Source: Verrucomicrobiota bacterium (lineage in GTDB: Bacteria > Verrucomicrobiota > Verrucomicrobiia > Opitutales > Opitutaceae). Taken from it: a stretch of 50,975 nt of DNA. The translations under genes and the position numbers were made by a program. The notes below the pieces were generated by a model that did no database searches, was not told the origin of the DNA, and saw only the letters and a program-made list of their open reading frames with translations. Where the stretch lies: contig JACRKC010000049.1 in the NCBI GenBank assembly GCA_016235555.1, forward strand, positions 1 through 50,975, in the 5' to 3' direction. Of this stretch, positions 37,116-44,612 are shown in pieces. Numbering within the stretch: the first letter of the stretch is position 1; the number at the start of each line of letters is the position of its first letter.

Positions 37116-39907
37116 GGCACGCCCCTCCAGTCCACGCTCGCCGCGGTCCCGCGATGGAACAGGCCGGCGAACCGCTCCGCCTCGTGTTCCGGAGCGAGCT
37201 CGACCGGCGGCCAGAAGGTGCGCGCCGCCACCGCCGCCGCCACCGCCTCCGCGCACCGGCGCGCCGCCGCCCGCCACTCGCCCGCCTCGTCGACCCATTC
37301 CCACACCGCCGTCTCGCCGACCGCCTTGGGGAGATTGAAGTAGCCGGCGGTGGCGTCCGCCCCGAACTCCGCCGCCACCGCCTCGAGATAGAGCGGCAGC
37401 TGCAGGTCGGTCCACACCAGGGACTCCCCCTGCCACTCGAAGCGCGCGAGCGCCGGCGCCGCCTCCTCGCGCCGGGCGCGCCGGCAGTGCGCGTCGCGCG
37501 GGTGCACCGGTTTGTCCGCGGTCTTGAAATCGATCACCCGCACGCGTCCGGTCCCGGCGTGGCGCTCGATCCGATCGATGCGGCCGCGGATCGCGAGCCC
37601 CGCGACGGCGAAGTTCGCGGGAAACTTCCACTCCACCTGCTCCACCACCCAGCCGAGCGCCCGCTGCTCGGCGAGCACCTCGGCGGCCCGGGCCAGCCGC
37701 TGCCGCGCCGACTCGAATTGCACGATGAGCGGCAAGGTGAGTTCGCGCCCGAACCGCCGGCGCGCCACCCGCTCGAACGCGCCCAGCAACGCGTCGCGCA
37801 GCACCGCGGCGTCCGCGCACGCGCGCAGCGCCGGGTCGCGGGCGACCTCCTCGAGCGCGCCATGCAGCAGCGTGCCGAAGTCCGCCTCGTCGAGCTCGGT
37901 CTTCTCCGGATCGACCGTCTCCATCTTCAGCCCGTGGCGCAGGTAGAAGCGGAACGGGCACCGCAGATAATCCCGGAACGCCGTCACGCTCATCCCCGGG
38001 ATCGGCGCGTCGGTGGCGGGCGTCAGGGGCCACGCCCGGCGCCACGGCGGACCCGGCCGCACCGCCTCCACGTCGCGGAACAACCATTGCACGCGCGCCG
38101 GCAGCTCGGCGTCGTCGCACTGCAGCAACAGCCGCGACGGCCGCACCGGATCGCCGGCGGCGGACACCTTGCCGAGCAGCAGGTCGAGCCGGCCGGTCGT
38201 CGCGCGCGCCGCGGCGACGGCGGCCAGCAGGTAGGCGTCGCGGGCGAACCGCGCGGCGTTCGTCCGCAGGCCCAGCCGCTCGCGCAACGCCTCGGGGAGA
38301 AACGCATCGCCCGCCACGGCCTCCGGCACCCGGCCGTCGTTCAGGCCGGCCACGACCAGATGCGGCGCGTCCTCCCACAAAAGCTCGAGCCATCCCAGCA
38401 GTTCGACCGCGCCGGCCGGCTTGGGGCCGGCGCGTGTTTCCTCGCCGAACAGGGCCAGCGTGATTTCCCACCACGCCGCCGGCTCCAGCTCCGGAAAGGC
38501 CGGCGCCGCGGCGGCGGCCTCCGCACGCAGCTCGCTCCACGCCGTCGCGTCGGCCCGCACCGTATCGTCATCTTCGTGACGGTCCGCGAGCAGGCCGTGC
38601 AGCGCCCGCGCCGGGCCCGCGGGGAACGCCCCGGCCGTCAACCCGCTCCGCAGGTCCGCCACCGCGTCGAGCAGCGCGCGCGCGGCCGGAAAGCCCCCGG
38701 CCAGCGCGCCCGCCGCTTCGAGCGTGGCCGGCAGGTGCCGCGCGTGCAGCGCGTCGAGCTGCGCCAGGGTCTCCGCCACCGCCAACCCCGCGCCCGCCTG
38801 GCGCCGGGCGAGCCACCGGAGAAAATCCGGACACCGCGCCACGGCGGCCACCGCCGCGAAATCCGGCTCGCGCACGAGCGCACCGAGCGCCGCCAGCAGG
38901 TGGTAAAACCCGCCCCGGCGCCGCGCGCGCCCCTCGGGGTTGAACACCGCCACCCCGGCCTCGCGCAGTCTGCGCTCCATCACGGGCGTCACCTCCGCAT
39001 CGGCCACACCGATCGCCAGCGCCCCCTCGGGAATCCCGCCCCGCCGCACGCCTGCGACCACGCGCTCGGCCTGCTCCACCGGGTCGGCGCAAAGCTGCAC
39101 GTGTTGCCGCTCATCCCCGGTCAGCAGCGGGCGGCCGGCCCAGGCCTCCGCCAGCGGCCGGCCCCACCCGTCGAAAAGCGCGGCGGCGTCCGCCGGCGCA
39201 AACACCACCACCTCCACCGTTACGTCGTGCGTCAGCGGCTCCAGCAGCCGCAGTGCGCTCGCCGGCGGGTCCGGGGTCGCCAGCAGCACCACGCGCGTGA
39301 CGCCCCGCCGTCGCAGTTCGTCCACCCGCGTCGCGCGGCCCGCGGCGCCCGGGTCGCGCCGCCCGCGCGACGCCAGCGCGCGGTCGTAGTCTCGTTCCAA
39401 CGCCGCCAGCTGCCGCCATCGTCCCGCCTCCGGCCAATCCCCGCCCGCCACCGTCGCGACATCGCCCATCCGCAGGGAGTTTTCCGCCAGGGTCCGCTGC
39501 AGTCGCAGCATCTGCCTCGCCAGCCGCGCCGCCCACGAAAAGTCCCGCTCGACCGGATCGACCGGGAAAACTTCGCGGAACTCATCAAGCCGCACCGTCC
39601 GCAACACCTCGATCCACGCCAGCTGCTCTTCCAGCCGCGACGCCACCGGCGATCCGCCCGCCGGCCAGGCGAGGAGTTCCTCGGCCAGCACCACCTGCGG
39701 CGGGAACACCCCCTGGCCGCGGCCGGCGGCGAGTTCCGCCAGACCCTCGCGCAAACGCCGGCCCGACTGCCGCGTCGGCACGATCACCAGCGTCGCGCCG
39801 AGATCCAGCGGTCCGCCTCCGCTCCAAGCCGCCGCCAGCCAGGCCGCCGCCTGCGGCAGCAGCGGACGGTCCCACGGCAGGAAGTGGCGGGTGATACCAG
39901 TTCTCAT
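37112..39907 (-). CDS. AddB-like PD-(D/E)xK nuclease subunit
   Basis: This 931-residue partner of the downstream AddA-like gene overlaps it by four bases (ATGA). It has a degenerate helicase-like N-terminus (LVIVPTRQSGRRLREGL instead of a Walker A) and a middle region with LLWEDAPHLVVAGLNDGRVP. The C-terminal nuclease begins at FRDYLRCPFRFYLRHGLKM, with GTLLHGALEEV, IRGRIDRIE and VRVIDFKTADK as the PD-(D/E)xK core. The Fe-S cysteines of Bacillus AddB are not seen, because only the first Cys exists. The start codon and first codons (MRTGIT) lie inside a family C palindromic repeat; no better start is available downstream. Confidence 0.87.
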   Translation of the reverse strand: MRTGITRHFLPWDRPLLPQAAAWLAAAWSGGGPLDLGATLVIVPTRQSGRRLREGLAELAAGRGQGVFPPQVVLAEELLAWPAGGSPVASRLEEQLAWIEVLRTVRLDEFREVFPVDPVERDFSWAARLARQMLRLQRTLAENSLRMGDVATVAGGDWPEAGRWRQLAALERDYDRALASRGRRDPGAAGRATRVDELRRRGVTRVVLLATPDPPASALRLLEPLTHDVTVEVVVFAPADAAALFDGWGRPLAEAWAGRPLLTGDERQHVQLCADPVEQAERVVAGVRRGGIPEGALAIGVADAEVTPVMERRLREAGVAVFNPEGRARRRGGFYHLLAALGALVREPDFAAVAAVARCPDFLRWLARRQAGAGLAVAETLAQLDALHARHLPATLEAAGALAGGFPAARALLDAVADLRSGLTAGAFPAGPARALHGLLADRHEDDDTVRADATAWSELRAEAAAAAPAFPELEPAAWWEITLALFGEETRAGPKPAGAVELLGWLELLWEDAPHLVVAGLNDGRVPEAVAGDAFLPEALRERLGLRTNAARFARDAYLLAAVAAARATTGRLDLLLGKVSAAGDPVRPSRLLLQCDDAELPARVQWLFRDVEAVRPGPPWRRAWPLTPATDAPIPGMSVTAFRDYLRCPFRFYLRHGLKMETVDPEKTELDEADFGTLLHGALEEVARDPALRACADAAVLRDALLGAFERVARRRFGRELTLPLIVQFESARQRLARAAEVLAEQRALGWVVEQVEWKFPANFAVAGLAIRGRIDRIERHAGTGRVRVIDFKTADKPVHPRDAHCRRARREEAAPALARFEWQGESLVWTDLQLPLYLEAVAAEFGADATAGYFNLPKAVGETAVWEWVDEAGEWRAAARRCAEAVAAAVAARTFWPPVELAPEHEAERFAGLFHRGTAASVDWRGVP

Positions 39908-40004
39908 GAACTATCGGACTTCGGATTTTGTCGGCCCGGCCGGCGGGCGGGCGGCCGGCCGGCCGGACCGACAATCCAAAAGCTCTCGGTCATTGGCAGG
40001 ATAC
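39893..40004. repeat. Palindromic repeat, family C, copy 1 (overlaps the AddB-like start)
   Basis: The left part GATACCAGTTCTCAT ... GACTTCGGATTTTGTCGG faces the right part CCGACAATCCAAAAGC ... GGCAGGATAC across a very GC-rich GGCCGGCCGGCC core. A related copy is at 46396-46503. The element probably also folds near the AddB-like ribosome-binding region. Confidence 0.65.
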
Positions 40005-40110
40005 TGGCGGAGGCGGAAATCACGGGTGCGTCCGATGCACGCACATGCCCCGGATGGTCTCAAACTATTCTGTGCAGCGGCCCGCGGCGGGCTGCCGGCC
40101 GGCCGGCCAC

Positions 40111-40140
40111 AAAAAAACCCCGCACCTCGCGGCACGGGGT
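40111..40140 (-). terminator. Intrinsic terminator of rpsT
   Basis: On the minus strand a stem ACCCCGTGCC/GGTGCGGGGT (two G-U pairs) with a GCGA loop is followed by seven T. It lies 25 bases after the rpsT stop. Confidence 0.88.
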
Positions 40141-40164
40141 CGGAAAGGGGGCGGACGCCGCGCG

Positions 40165-40425
40165 TTACTTGGCGAAGAGGTGCTTGGCCGCGTGCGATTT
40201 CGCGCGGGCCGCGGTGTTGGCATGCACCACACCGGTCTTGGCGGCCTTGTCCATGGCGGCGACATAAGCGATGCCGGTCGACTTGGCGGCGGCGGCATCC
40301 TTGGCCTTGACGGCGGCCTCGAACTTCTTGTGCAAGGTCTTGAGATGAGTCTTTACGGACTGATTCCGGTCGTGCAGACGCTTCGATTTACGCGCCGCTT
40401 TGATCGCTGATTTGGTGTTGGCCAT
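40165..40425 (-). CDS. rpsT: 30S ribosomal protein S20 (bS20)
   Basis: This 86-residue basic protein is the normal S20 length. It starts MANTKSAIKAARKSKRLHDR, followed by NQSVKTHLKTLHKKFEAAV, the KSTGIAYVAAMDKAAKTGVV block (KGVIHKNKAAR equivalent, VHANTAARAKS) and a lysine-rich end. S20 is a primary binder of 16S rRNA in small-subunit assembly. It is a monocistronic gene with its own terminator. Upstream of it is a repeat-filled region, so its promoter must lie close to the start. Confidence 0.97.
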   Translation of the reverse strand: MANTKSAIKAARKSKRLHDRNQSVKTHLKTLHKKFEAAVKAKDAAAAKSTGIAYVAAMDKAAKTGVVHANTAARAKSHAAKHLFAK

Positions 40426-40506
40426 GAGAAATTCGGTGGTGGAAGCGGTCTAAGACTCAAACGCCCGCAGGAGAGTCAAGGGTTTTGTCCGGTCGCCATT
40501 TGCCCT

Positions 40507-40646
40507 GGGTGTGACTCAAACTGATGTCGGTTCTCGGCTGCTCGGCTGTAGCGGCGGTCTATGACCGCCGTCGTGGCGGCAAGGGTATACGGTCGGCGGT
40601 CATAGACCGCCGCTACAATTCCCTGACATCGGTTTGAGTTACACCC
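40507..40646. repeat. Palindromic repeat, family A, copy 2
   Basis: It runs from GGGTGTGACTCAAACTGATG to CATCGGTTTGAGTTACACCC, nearly perfect inverted ends. Between them lie GTAGCGGCGGTCTATGACCG and CGGTCATAGACCGCCGCTAC, which form the inner hairpins. It is 140 bp, the best-preserved copy in the window. Confidence 0.9.
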
Positions 40647-40654
40647 ATTTGCCC

Positions 40655-40782
40655 TGGCGCAACTCAAACTGAGGTCAGTTTCCGCATGCCTCACCTGTAG
40701 CGGCGATCTATGACCGCCGTCGTTGCGCCAAGGGTTCTCGTTCGGCGGTCATAGACCGCCGCTACAAATCGCTCACATCAGA
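40655..40782. repeat. Palindromic repeat, family A, copy 3 (right end lost)
   Basis: It has the same order as copy 2, starting GGCGCAACTCAAACTGAGGT with inner GTAGCGGCGATCTATGACCG and CGGTCATAGACCGCCGCTAC. It stops after CGCTCACATCAG, where the MITE-like element begins; the expected right terminal repeat is missing. Confidence 0.85.
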
Positions 40783-40784
40783 AC

Positions 40785-40951
40785 ATAGCCCAGTGCTGAA
40801 GAGACTGTGTGAAAACTTTTTGCCTAAACGCGTATGCTCGATTTTCGCTGCGCAGCGGAGAGAGTTTTCGAATACGCAGCGACAGCACGTGCTCTTTTGC
40901 ATATTTTCCGAGACGCGGAGTTTTCACACAGTCTGTGAAGCGCTGGGCTAT
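40785..40951. repeat. MITE-like element, copy 2
   Basis: This is a 167-bp element with ~33-bp inverted ends: left ATAGCCCAGTGCTGAAGAGA..., right (40919-40951) in reverse ATAGCCCAGCGCTTCACAGA.... It carries no coding capacity. It abuts and seems to truncate family A copy 3. It is homologous to 2126-2287. Confidence 0.85.
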
Positions 40952-41091
40952 TCTCACTAAAGATCGCTGGACGCCCGCTACGTAGTAGGCCTATTTCGGC
41001 CCGACCGAGTAGGGCTAAATACGGATTAGATAGTCCCTATCGCGTCACGTCTTGATCCGCTAAGATCACACCATGCCACCTACCCTGTCCC

Positions 41092-42819
41092 GTGCCGGCG
41101 TCGCGCACACGCCGTCGCCAACTGCCGCGTTCTGGCGTGAGTGAGCCCGCTGGCAGTTCCTTTGCTTGGTCCCGCGTGCAGGCGCGGTTCGCCGTCGTGC
41201 TGGGCATCATGGTGGCCGGATTCGCGGCGGCTTGGTGGGCCTTGGAGGCGCTGGAACAGCGTGAACTCAAGCGACTTCGGGCCGAGGGCGTCGAATCCCA
41301 GCGATTTTTGCTCGAACGCGCGCTCGGCCGCATTGCGCGCACCGTGCAGGATTTAGCCGACGATCTGGCGCGCACCCGGGAACTGTCGCGCTTCGCCGCC
41401 CAGCCCGACCTCGCCTGGGCGCGGGAGAAATTGCCCGCCGCCCTCGCCGGCACGAACGCCGATGCGCTGTGGATTCTCCGCGCGGACGGCGCTCCCCTGG
41501 CCGCCGCCGCGCGGCCCGGCGCCGAGACGCCGCTGGAGACTCCGCTCCCGTTGACCGCTTTGCGCGGCTTGTTGCAGGGCACGCGTCCGCCCCATGTTTT
41601 CGCCGAACACGGCCCCCACATCGTCGAACTCTTCGGCGCGCCGATCGCGGCTTCCGGGCGGACGGAGGGAGCCCCGCCCGCCGCCTGGCTGATCGTCTCC
41701 CACCGCTGGGACGAGGCGCGCCTGGCGACACTCTCGAGCCTCACCGACAGCGAAGTCCGCCTCTCCCCCACGGCCACCAGCACCGGGCGGGAGGACGACG
41801 CGGCCGCCGGCATCGTGTCCTTCACCCGGCCGATGAACGACTGGCAAGGCCACACGCTGCGCACACTCGTGGCGCGCCACCGGGTGCCGCAACTCGCGAT
41901 CATGCGCGAGACCGATGGCATGCAGGCGCGCATCTTCCTCGTGTTCGCGCTGCTCGTCGTCGTCGCCCTCGGGGTGAGCCTGCACGCGTGGGTGCTGCGC
42001 CCGCTGCGCGCGATCCGCGCCAGTCTCCAGCGCGACGAAGCCGGGCCGCTCACCGCCCTGCGGGACGACGCGTCGGAGTTCGGCCAGGTGGCCGGGCTGC
42101 TCGGGGCGTCCTTCGTGCAACGCGATGCGCTGCGCCGCGAAATCGCGGAACGCGAACGCGTCGAAAAACTGCTGCGCGAACGCGAGGCCGAGCTGCGCCA
42201 CACGATCGAAGAACGGGCCAAGCTCGGCCGCGATCTGCACGACGGCGTGATCCAGTCGCTCTACGCCGCGGGCATGGGCCTGCGGGGTATCCGCTCACTC
42301 CTCACCACCGACCAGACCGAGGCCGCCTCGCGCCTGGAGCAGACGCGCGCCGCCCTCAACGAAACCATCCACGATGTGCGCAACTTCATCATCGGGCTCG
42401 AACCCGAGGCGCTGAAGCTGCAGACCTTTTCCCAGGCCGTCGTCGTGCTGTTGGAGATCGTCCAGGGCATGCGCCCGCTGCGCTCGAAAGTGGACATCGA
42501 CGAGACGCTCGCCGCACGCCTCACCCTCGCGCAACGCTTTCACGCCCTGCAGATCGCCCGCGAGGCCATCAGCAACGCCCTCCGCCACGGCGAAGCCGGG
42601 ACCGTGCGCCTCGAACTCAAGCCGCAGGGCGAGTTCGTGCGGTTCGAGATTTTCGACGACGGCCGCGGCTTCGATCCCGCCCGCCGCGCCGGCAGCGGCC
42701 ATGGCTTCAGCAGCTTCACCCAGCGCGCCCGCGAGCTCGGCGCCGAACTCACCATCGACTCCGCGCCCGGCCAGGGCACCTCCGTCCGCCTCGTCTTTTC
42801 CCTTCTCACCAAATCATGA
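41092..42819 (+). CDS. Membrane sensor histidine kinase, NarL/LuxR-type (HisKA_3)
   Basis: This 575-residue kinase starts at GTG 41092; a second GTG at 41137 is also possible. Two membrane helices (FAVVLGIMVAGFAAAWWAL, residues ~31-49; IFLVFALLVVVALGVSLHA, ~283-301) flank a ~230-residue periplasmic sensor, possibly of CHASE4 type. A HAMP-like and coiled-coil stretch follows (REIAERERVEKLLREREAEL). The HisKA_3 box is LGRDLHDGVIQSLYAAGMGL, with the phospho-accepting His near 383. The ATPase domain has the N box EAISNALRHGEAG (~490) and FDDGRGFDP (~521), then GHGFSSFTQRARELGAEL. Its stop overlaps the response-regulator start by four bases. The signal is unknown. Confidence 0.9.
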   Translation: MPASRTRRRQLPRSGVSEPAGSSFAWSRVQARFAVVLGIMVAGFAAAWWALEALEQRELKRLRAEGVESQRFLLERALGRIARTVQDLADDLARTRELSRFAAQPDLAWAREKLPAALAGTNADALWILRADGAPLAAAARPGAETPLETPLPLTALRGLLQGTRPPHVFAEHGPHIVELFGAPIAASGRTEGAPPAAWLIVSHRWDEARLATLSSLTDSEVRLSPTATSTGREDDAAAGIVSFTRPMNDWQGHTLRTLVARHRVPQLAIMRETDGMQARIFLVFALLVVVALGVSLHAWVLRPLRAIRASLQRDEAGPLTALRDDASEFGQVAGLLGASFVQRDALRREIAERERVEKLLREREAELRHTIEERAKLGRDLHDGVIQSLYAAGMGLRGIRSLLTTDQTEAASRLEQTRAALNETIHDVRNFIIGLEPEALKLQTFSQAVVVLLEIVQGMRPLRSKVDIDETLAARLTLAQRFHALQIAREAISNALRHGEAGTVRLELKPQGEFVRFEIFDDGRGFDPARRAGSGHGFSSFTQRARELGAELTIDSAPGQGTSVRLVFSLLTKS

Positions 42820-43493
42820 CCGCCTCCGCCATCCGCCCCATCCGCATCCTGCTCGTCGACGACAGCGAACTCGTCCGCCGTGGCATCAAGTCCGCCCTGG
42901 CCGCCGAATCCGATCCGCCGATGCAGGTCGTCGGCGAAGCCGCCGGTGTCGCCGAGGCCGTCGCGGCCGCCCTCAAGCTCAAGCCCGACATCATCCTCCT
43001 CGACATCCGCCTGCCGGACGGCTCGGGCTTCGACGCCTGCCGGCAGATCGTGCCGCAGCTGCCCGGCACCCGCGTCGTCATCCTCACCTCGCACTCCAAC
43101 GACAGCCTCGTCTACGAGGCCGTCACCTCCGGCGCGCAGGGCTATCTGATGAAGGAGATCGACCACGACGGGTTCGTGCAGGCGATCCGCAACGTGGCCG
43201 CCGGGCGCTCCATCCTCGATCCCCAGGTGACCGCCCGCGTGCTCCGGTTGATCCGCGGCGAGCAACCCGAAGGCCACGCCGAACTCGCCACGCTGTCGCC
43301 GCAGGAGCGCCGCGTCGTCGCCCTCGTCGCCGCCGGCCGCACCAACAAGGAAATCGCCGGCGAGCTCAGCCTGAGCGAAAACACGGTGAAGAACTACCTC
43401 TCCAACGCCTTTGAGAAACTGAAGATCAAGCGCCGCTCGCAGGCCGCCACCATCTACGTCCAGCAAGGCACCGCGGCGCCCCAGCACCCGTGA
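42816..43493 (+). CDS. NarL/FixJ-family response regulator
   Basis: This 225-residue protein has a receiver domain with acidic pair Asp15-Asp16 (RILLVDDSELVRRGIKSAL), the phospho-acceptor Asp63 in PDIILLDIRLPDGSGFDAC, the switch Thr/Ser in VVILTSHSN and the conserved Lys in GYLMKEID. The C-terminal LuxR-type helix-turn-helix is LSPQERRVVALVAAGRTNKE ... SENTVKNYLSNAFEKLKIK. It is paired with the upstream kinase by an ATGA overlap and with the downstream prepilin by a GTGA overlap. It is likely to regulate transcription, perhaps of this operon and other pilus genes. Confidence 0.95.
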   Translation: MTASAIRPIRILLVDDSELVRRGIKSALAAESDPPMQVVGEAAGVAEAVAAALKLKPDIILLDIRLPDGSGFDACRQIVPQLPGTRVVILTSHSNDSLVYEAVTSGAQGYLMKEIDHDGFVQAIRNVAAGRSILDPQVTARVLRLIRGEQPEGHAELATLSPQERRVVALVAAGRTNKEIAGELSLSENTVKNYLSNAFEKLKIKRRSQAATIYVQQGTAAPQHP

Positions 43494-43939
43494 CCACCGG
43501 CCGCCCAGTCTGTCCGCCCCGCCCCGCCGCGGGGTTCACCCTCCTCGAAGTGATGGTGGCCTCCGTGGTGCTCGTGCTCGGGATCACGACCGCCATCGTG
43601 ACGCTCCAGCGCGGCTTTCAGGCCATCGACACCGCCCGCCACTACACCTTCGCCTCCCAGGTCATGCAGTCCGAACTCGAACGTCTGCGCCTCAAAAGCT
43701 GGGGCCAGGTGCAGGCGTTGCAGGACAGCCCGGACCAGACCGTCGCCGTGCCGCGCCTCGCCGGCACCGCGACCGGCGGCTTCACCTGCACCCGCAGTAT
43801 CCGGGATCTCAAGACCGACATGAAGGAGATCACGCTCACCTCCACCTGGCGCGGTTACGACGGCCGGTCGCACAGCGCGCGCCTGATCACCCGCTACGGC
43901 CGCAGCGGACTGTATGACTATTTCTACACCTCGCACTGA
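43490..43939 (+). CDS. PilV-like minor type IV prepilin
   Basis: This 149-residue protein starts at GTG 43490, overlapping the regulator's stop by four bases. It has a short leader and the canonical prepilin peptidase site: Gly15, then FTLLEVMVASVVLVLGITTA with Glu at +5. A hydrophobic spine follows, then a small globular domain rich in Thr/Arg (DTARHYTFASQVMQSELERL). It is likely a minor or priming pilin (PilV/GspI type) exported and processed at the inner membrane. The next gene starts 26 bases before its end. Confidence 0.88.
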   Translation: MTTGRPVCPPRPAAGFTLLEVMVASVVLVLGITTAIVTLQRGFQAIDTARHYTFASQVMQSELERLRLKSWGQVQALQDSPDQTVAVPRLAGTATGGFTCTRSIRDLKTDMKEITLTSTWRGYDGRSHSARLITRYGRSGLYDYFYTSH

Positions 43940-44612
43940 GCGCCGCACCGTCGCCGGTTCCGGTGGTGGAGCGCGTTGCCCCCGACGCGCTTTCAGGATC
44001 ACCGTCCCGCTCCAAGCCAGCGCGTTGCGGGCAACGCGCTCCACCTCGCAACGCTTCCGCGCCTTCACCCTCACCGAACTGCTGGTGGCGTCCACCCTCT
44101 CGCTGCTGGTGCTGGCCGGCGTCCTCAGCGCCTTCGTCATGATCGGGCGCAGCGGTTACCTCGCCAGCGCCTACAGCGAACTCGAAAACGAGACCCGCCG
44201 CGGCCTCCAGGTGTTCGGCGACGACGCCCGCCGCGCCGTCGACCTCCAGTGGAACAGCGCCCAGAGCGTCACGCTCCGCCTCCCCACGGCCACCGGCGCC
44301 ACCGTGCCCGTCACCTACGCGTATGATGGGGCGCGCCACACCGCGACCGCCGGCTGCTTCTACCGCGTGGTCGGCGAGGCCGCCTCCACCAACCCGCGCC
44401 TGATCCTCGTGCGCCGCGTCGCGTCCGATTTCGCCTTCCAGCGCTTCAAGCTCGAAACCGCCCACGGCGACAACCTCGCCAGCAGCGACCTCGAAACCAA
44501 GCAGCTCCAGGTCACGCTCCGTGCCTCACGCGCCGGCGCCACCACCGTCGCCGCCAATCAGTCCGCGCTCTCCGCCCGCTACGTCCTGCGCAACAAGCGC
44601 GTCAGCAACTGA
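43914..44612 (+). CDS. PilW-like minor type IV prepilin with an extended leader
   Basis: This 232-residue protein has its mature start at Phe51: AFTLTELLVASTLSLLVLAG, with Glu at +5 and Ala (not Gly) at -1. The leader is ~50 residues, against the usual 6-25, because a family B palindromic repeat (43965-44044) is translated as part of it (GGARCPRRAFRITV ... ALRATRSTS). A TTG codon inside the repeat would give a 14-residue leader and may be the true start. The globular part contains YLASAYSELENETRRGLQVF, typical of PilW/GspJ. The stop overlaps the next start by one base (TGATG). Confidence 0.85.
   Translation: MTISTPRTERRTVAGSGGGARCPRRAFRITVPLQASALRATRSTSQRFRAFTLTELLVASTLSLLVLAGVLSAFVMIGRSGYLASAYSELENETRRGLQVFGDDARRAVDLQWNSAQSVTLRLPTATGATVPVTYAYDGARHTATAGCFYRVVGEAASTNPRLILVRRVASDFAFQRFKLETAHGDNLASSDLETKQLQVTLRASRAGATTVAANQSALSARYVLRNKRVSN
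43965..44044. repeat. Palindromic repeat, family B, copy 2 (inside a prepilin leader)
   Basis: The arms GGTGGAGCGCGTTGCCCCCG and GCGGGCAACGCGCTCCACC are a near-perfect inverted pair. It is shorter than the 5026 and 46204 copies because the middle palindrome is reduced. It lies wholly inside the coding frame of the PilW-like gene, before the hydrophobic segment. Confidence 0.88.

Larger units (their letters stand above)
40426..41091. other. Repeat-filled intergenic region
   Basis: This is 666 bases between divergent rpsT and the histidine kinase gene, with no credible gene. It holds two family A palindromic repeats in direct tandem, each preceded by CCATTTGCCCTGG, and the second MITE-like copy. 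About 140 bases follow (40952-41091) that must carry the kinase-operon promoter. A run AGTAGGCCTATTTCGGCC / GAGTAGGGCTAAATACGG in that stretch is a loose repeat of a CTA-rich word and could be regulatory, but I cannot assign it. Confidence 0.7.

Noticed and set aside
33948-38540. Reading the AddA-like gene as a 1,530-residue protein from an upstream start at 38540.
   Set aside because: The first ~475 codons are a shadow of the AddB-like gene in another frame. The helicase starts at MNPPGHVMILASAGSGKT with an ATGA overlap, as expected for coupled genes.
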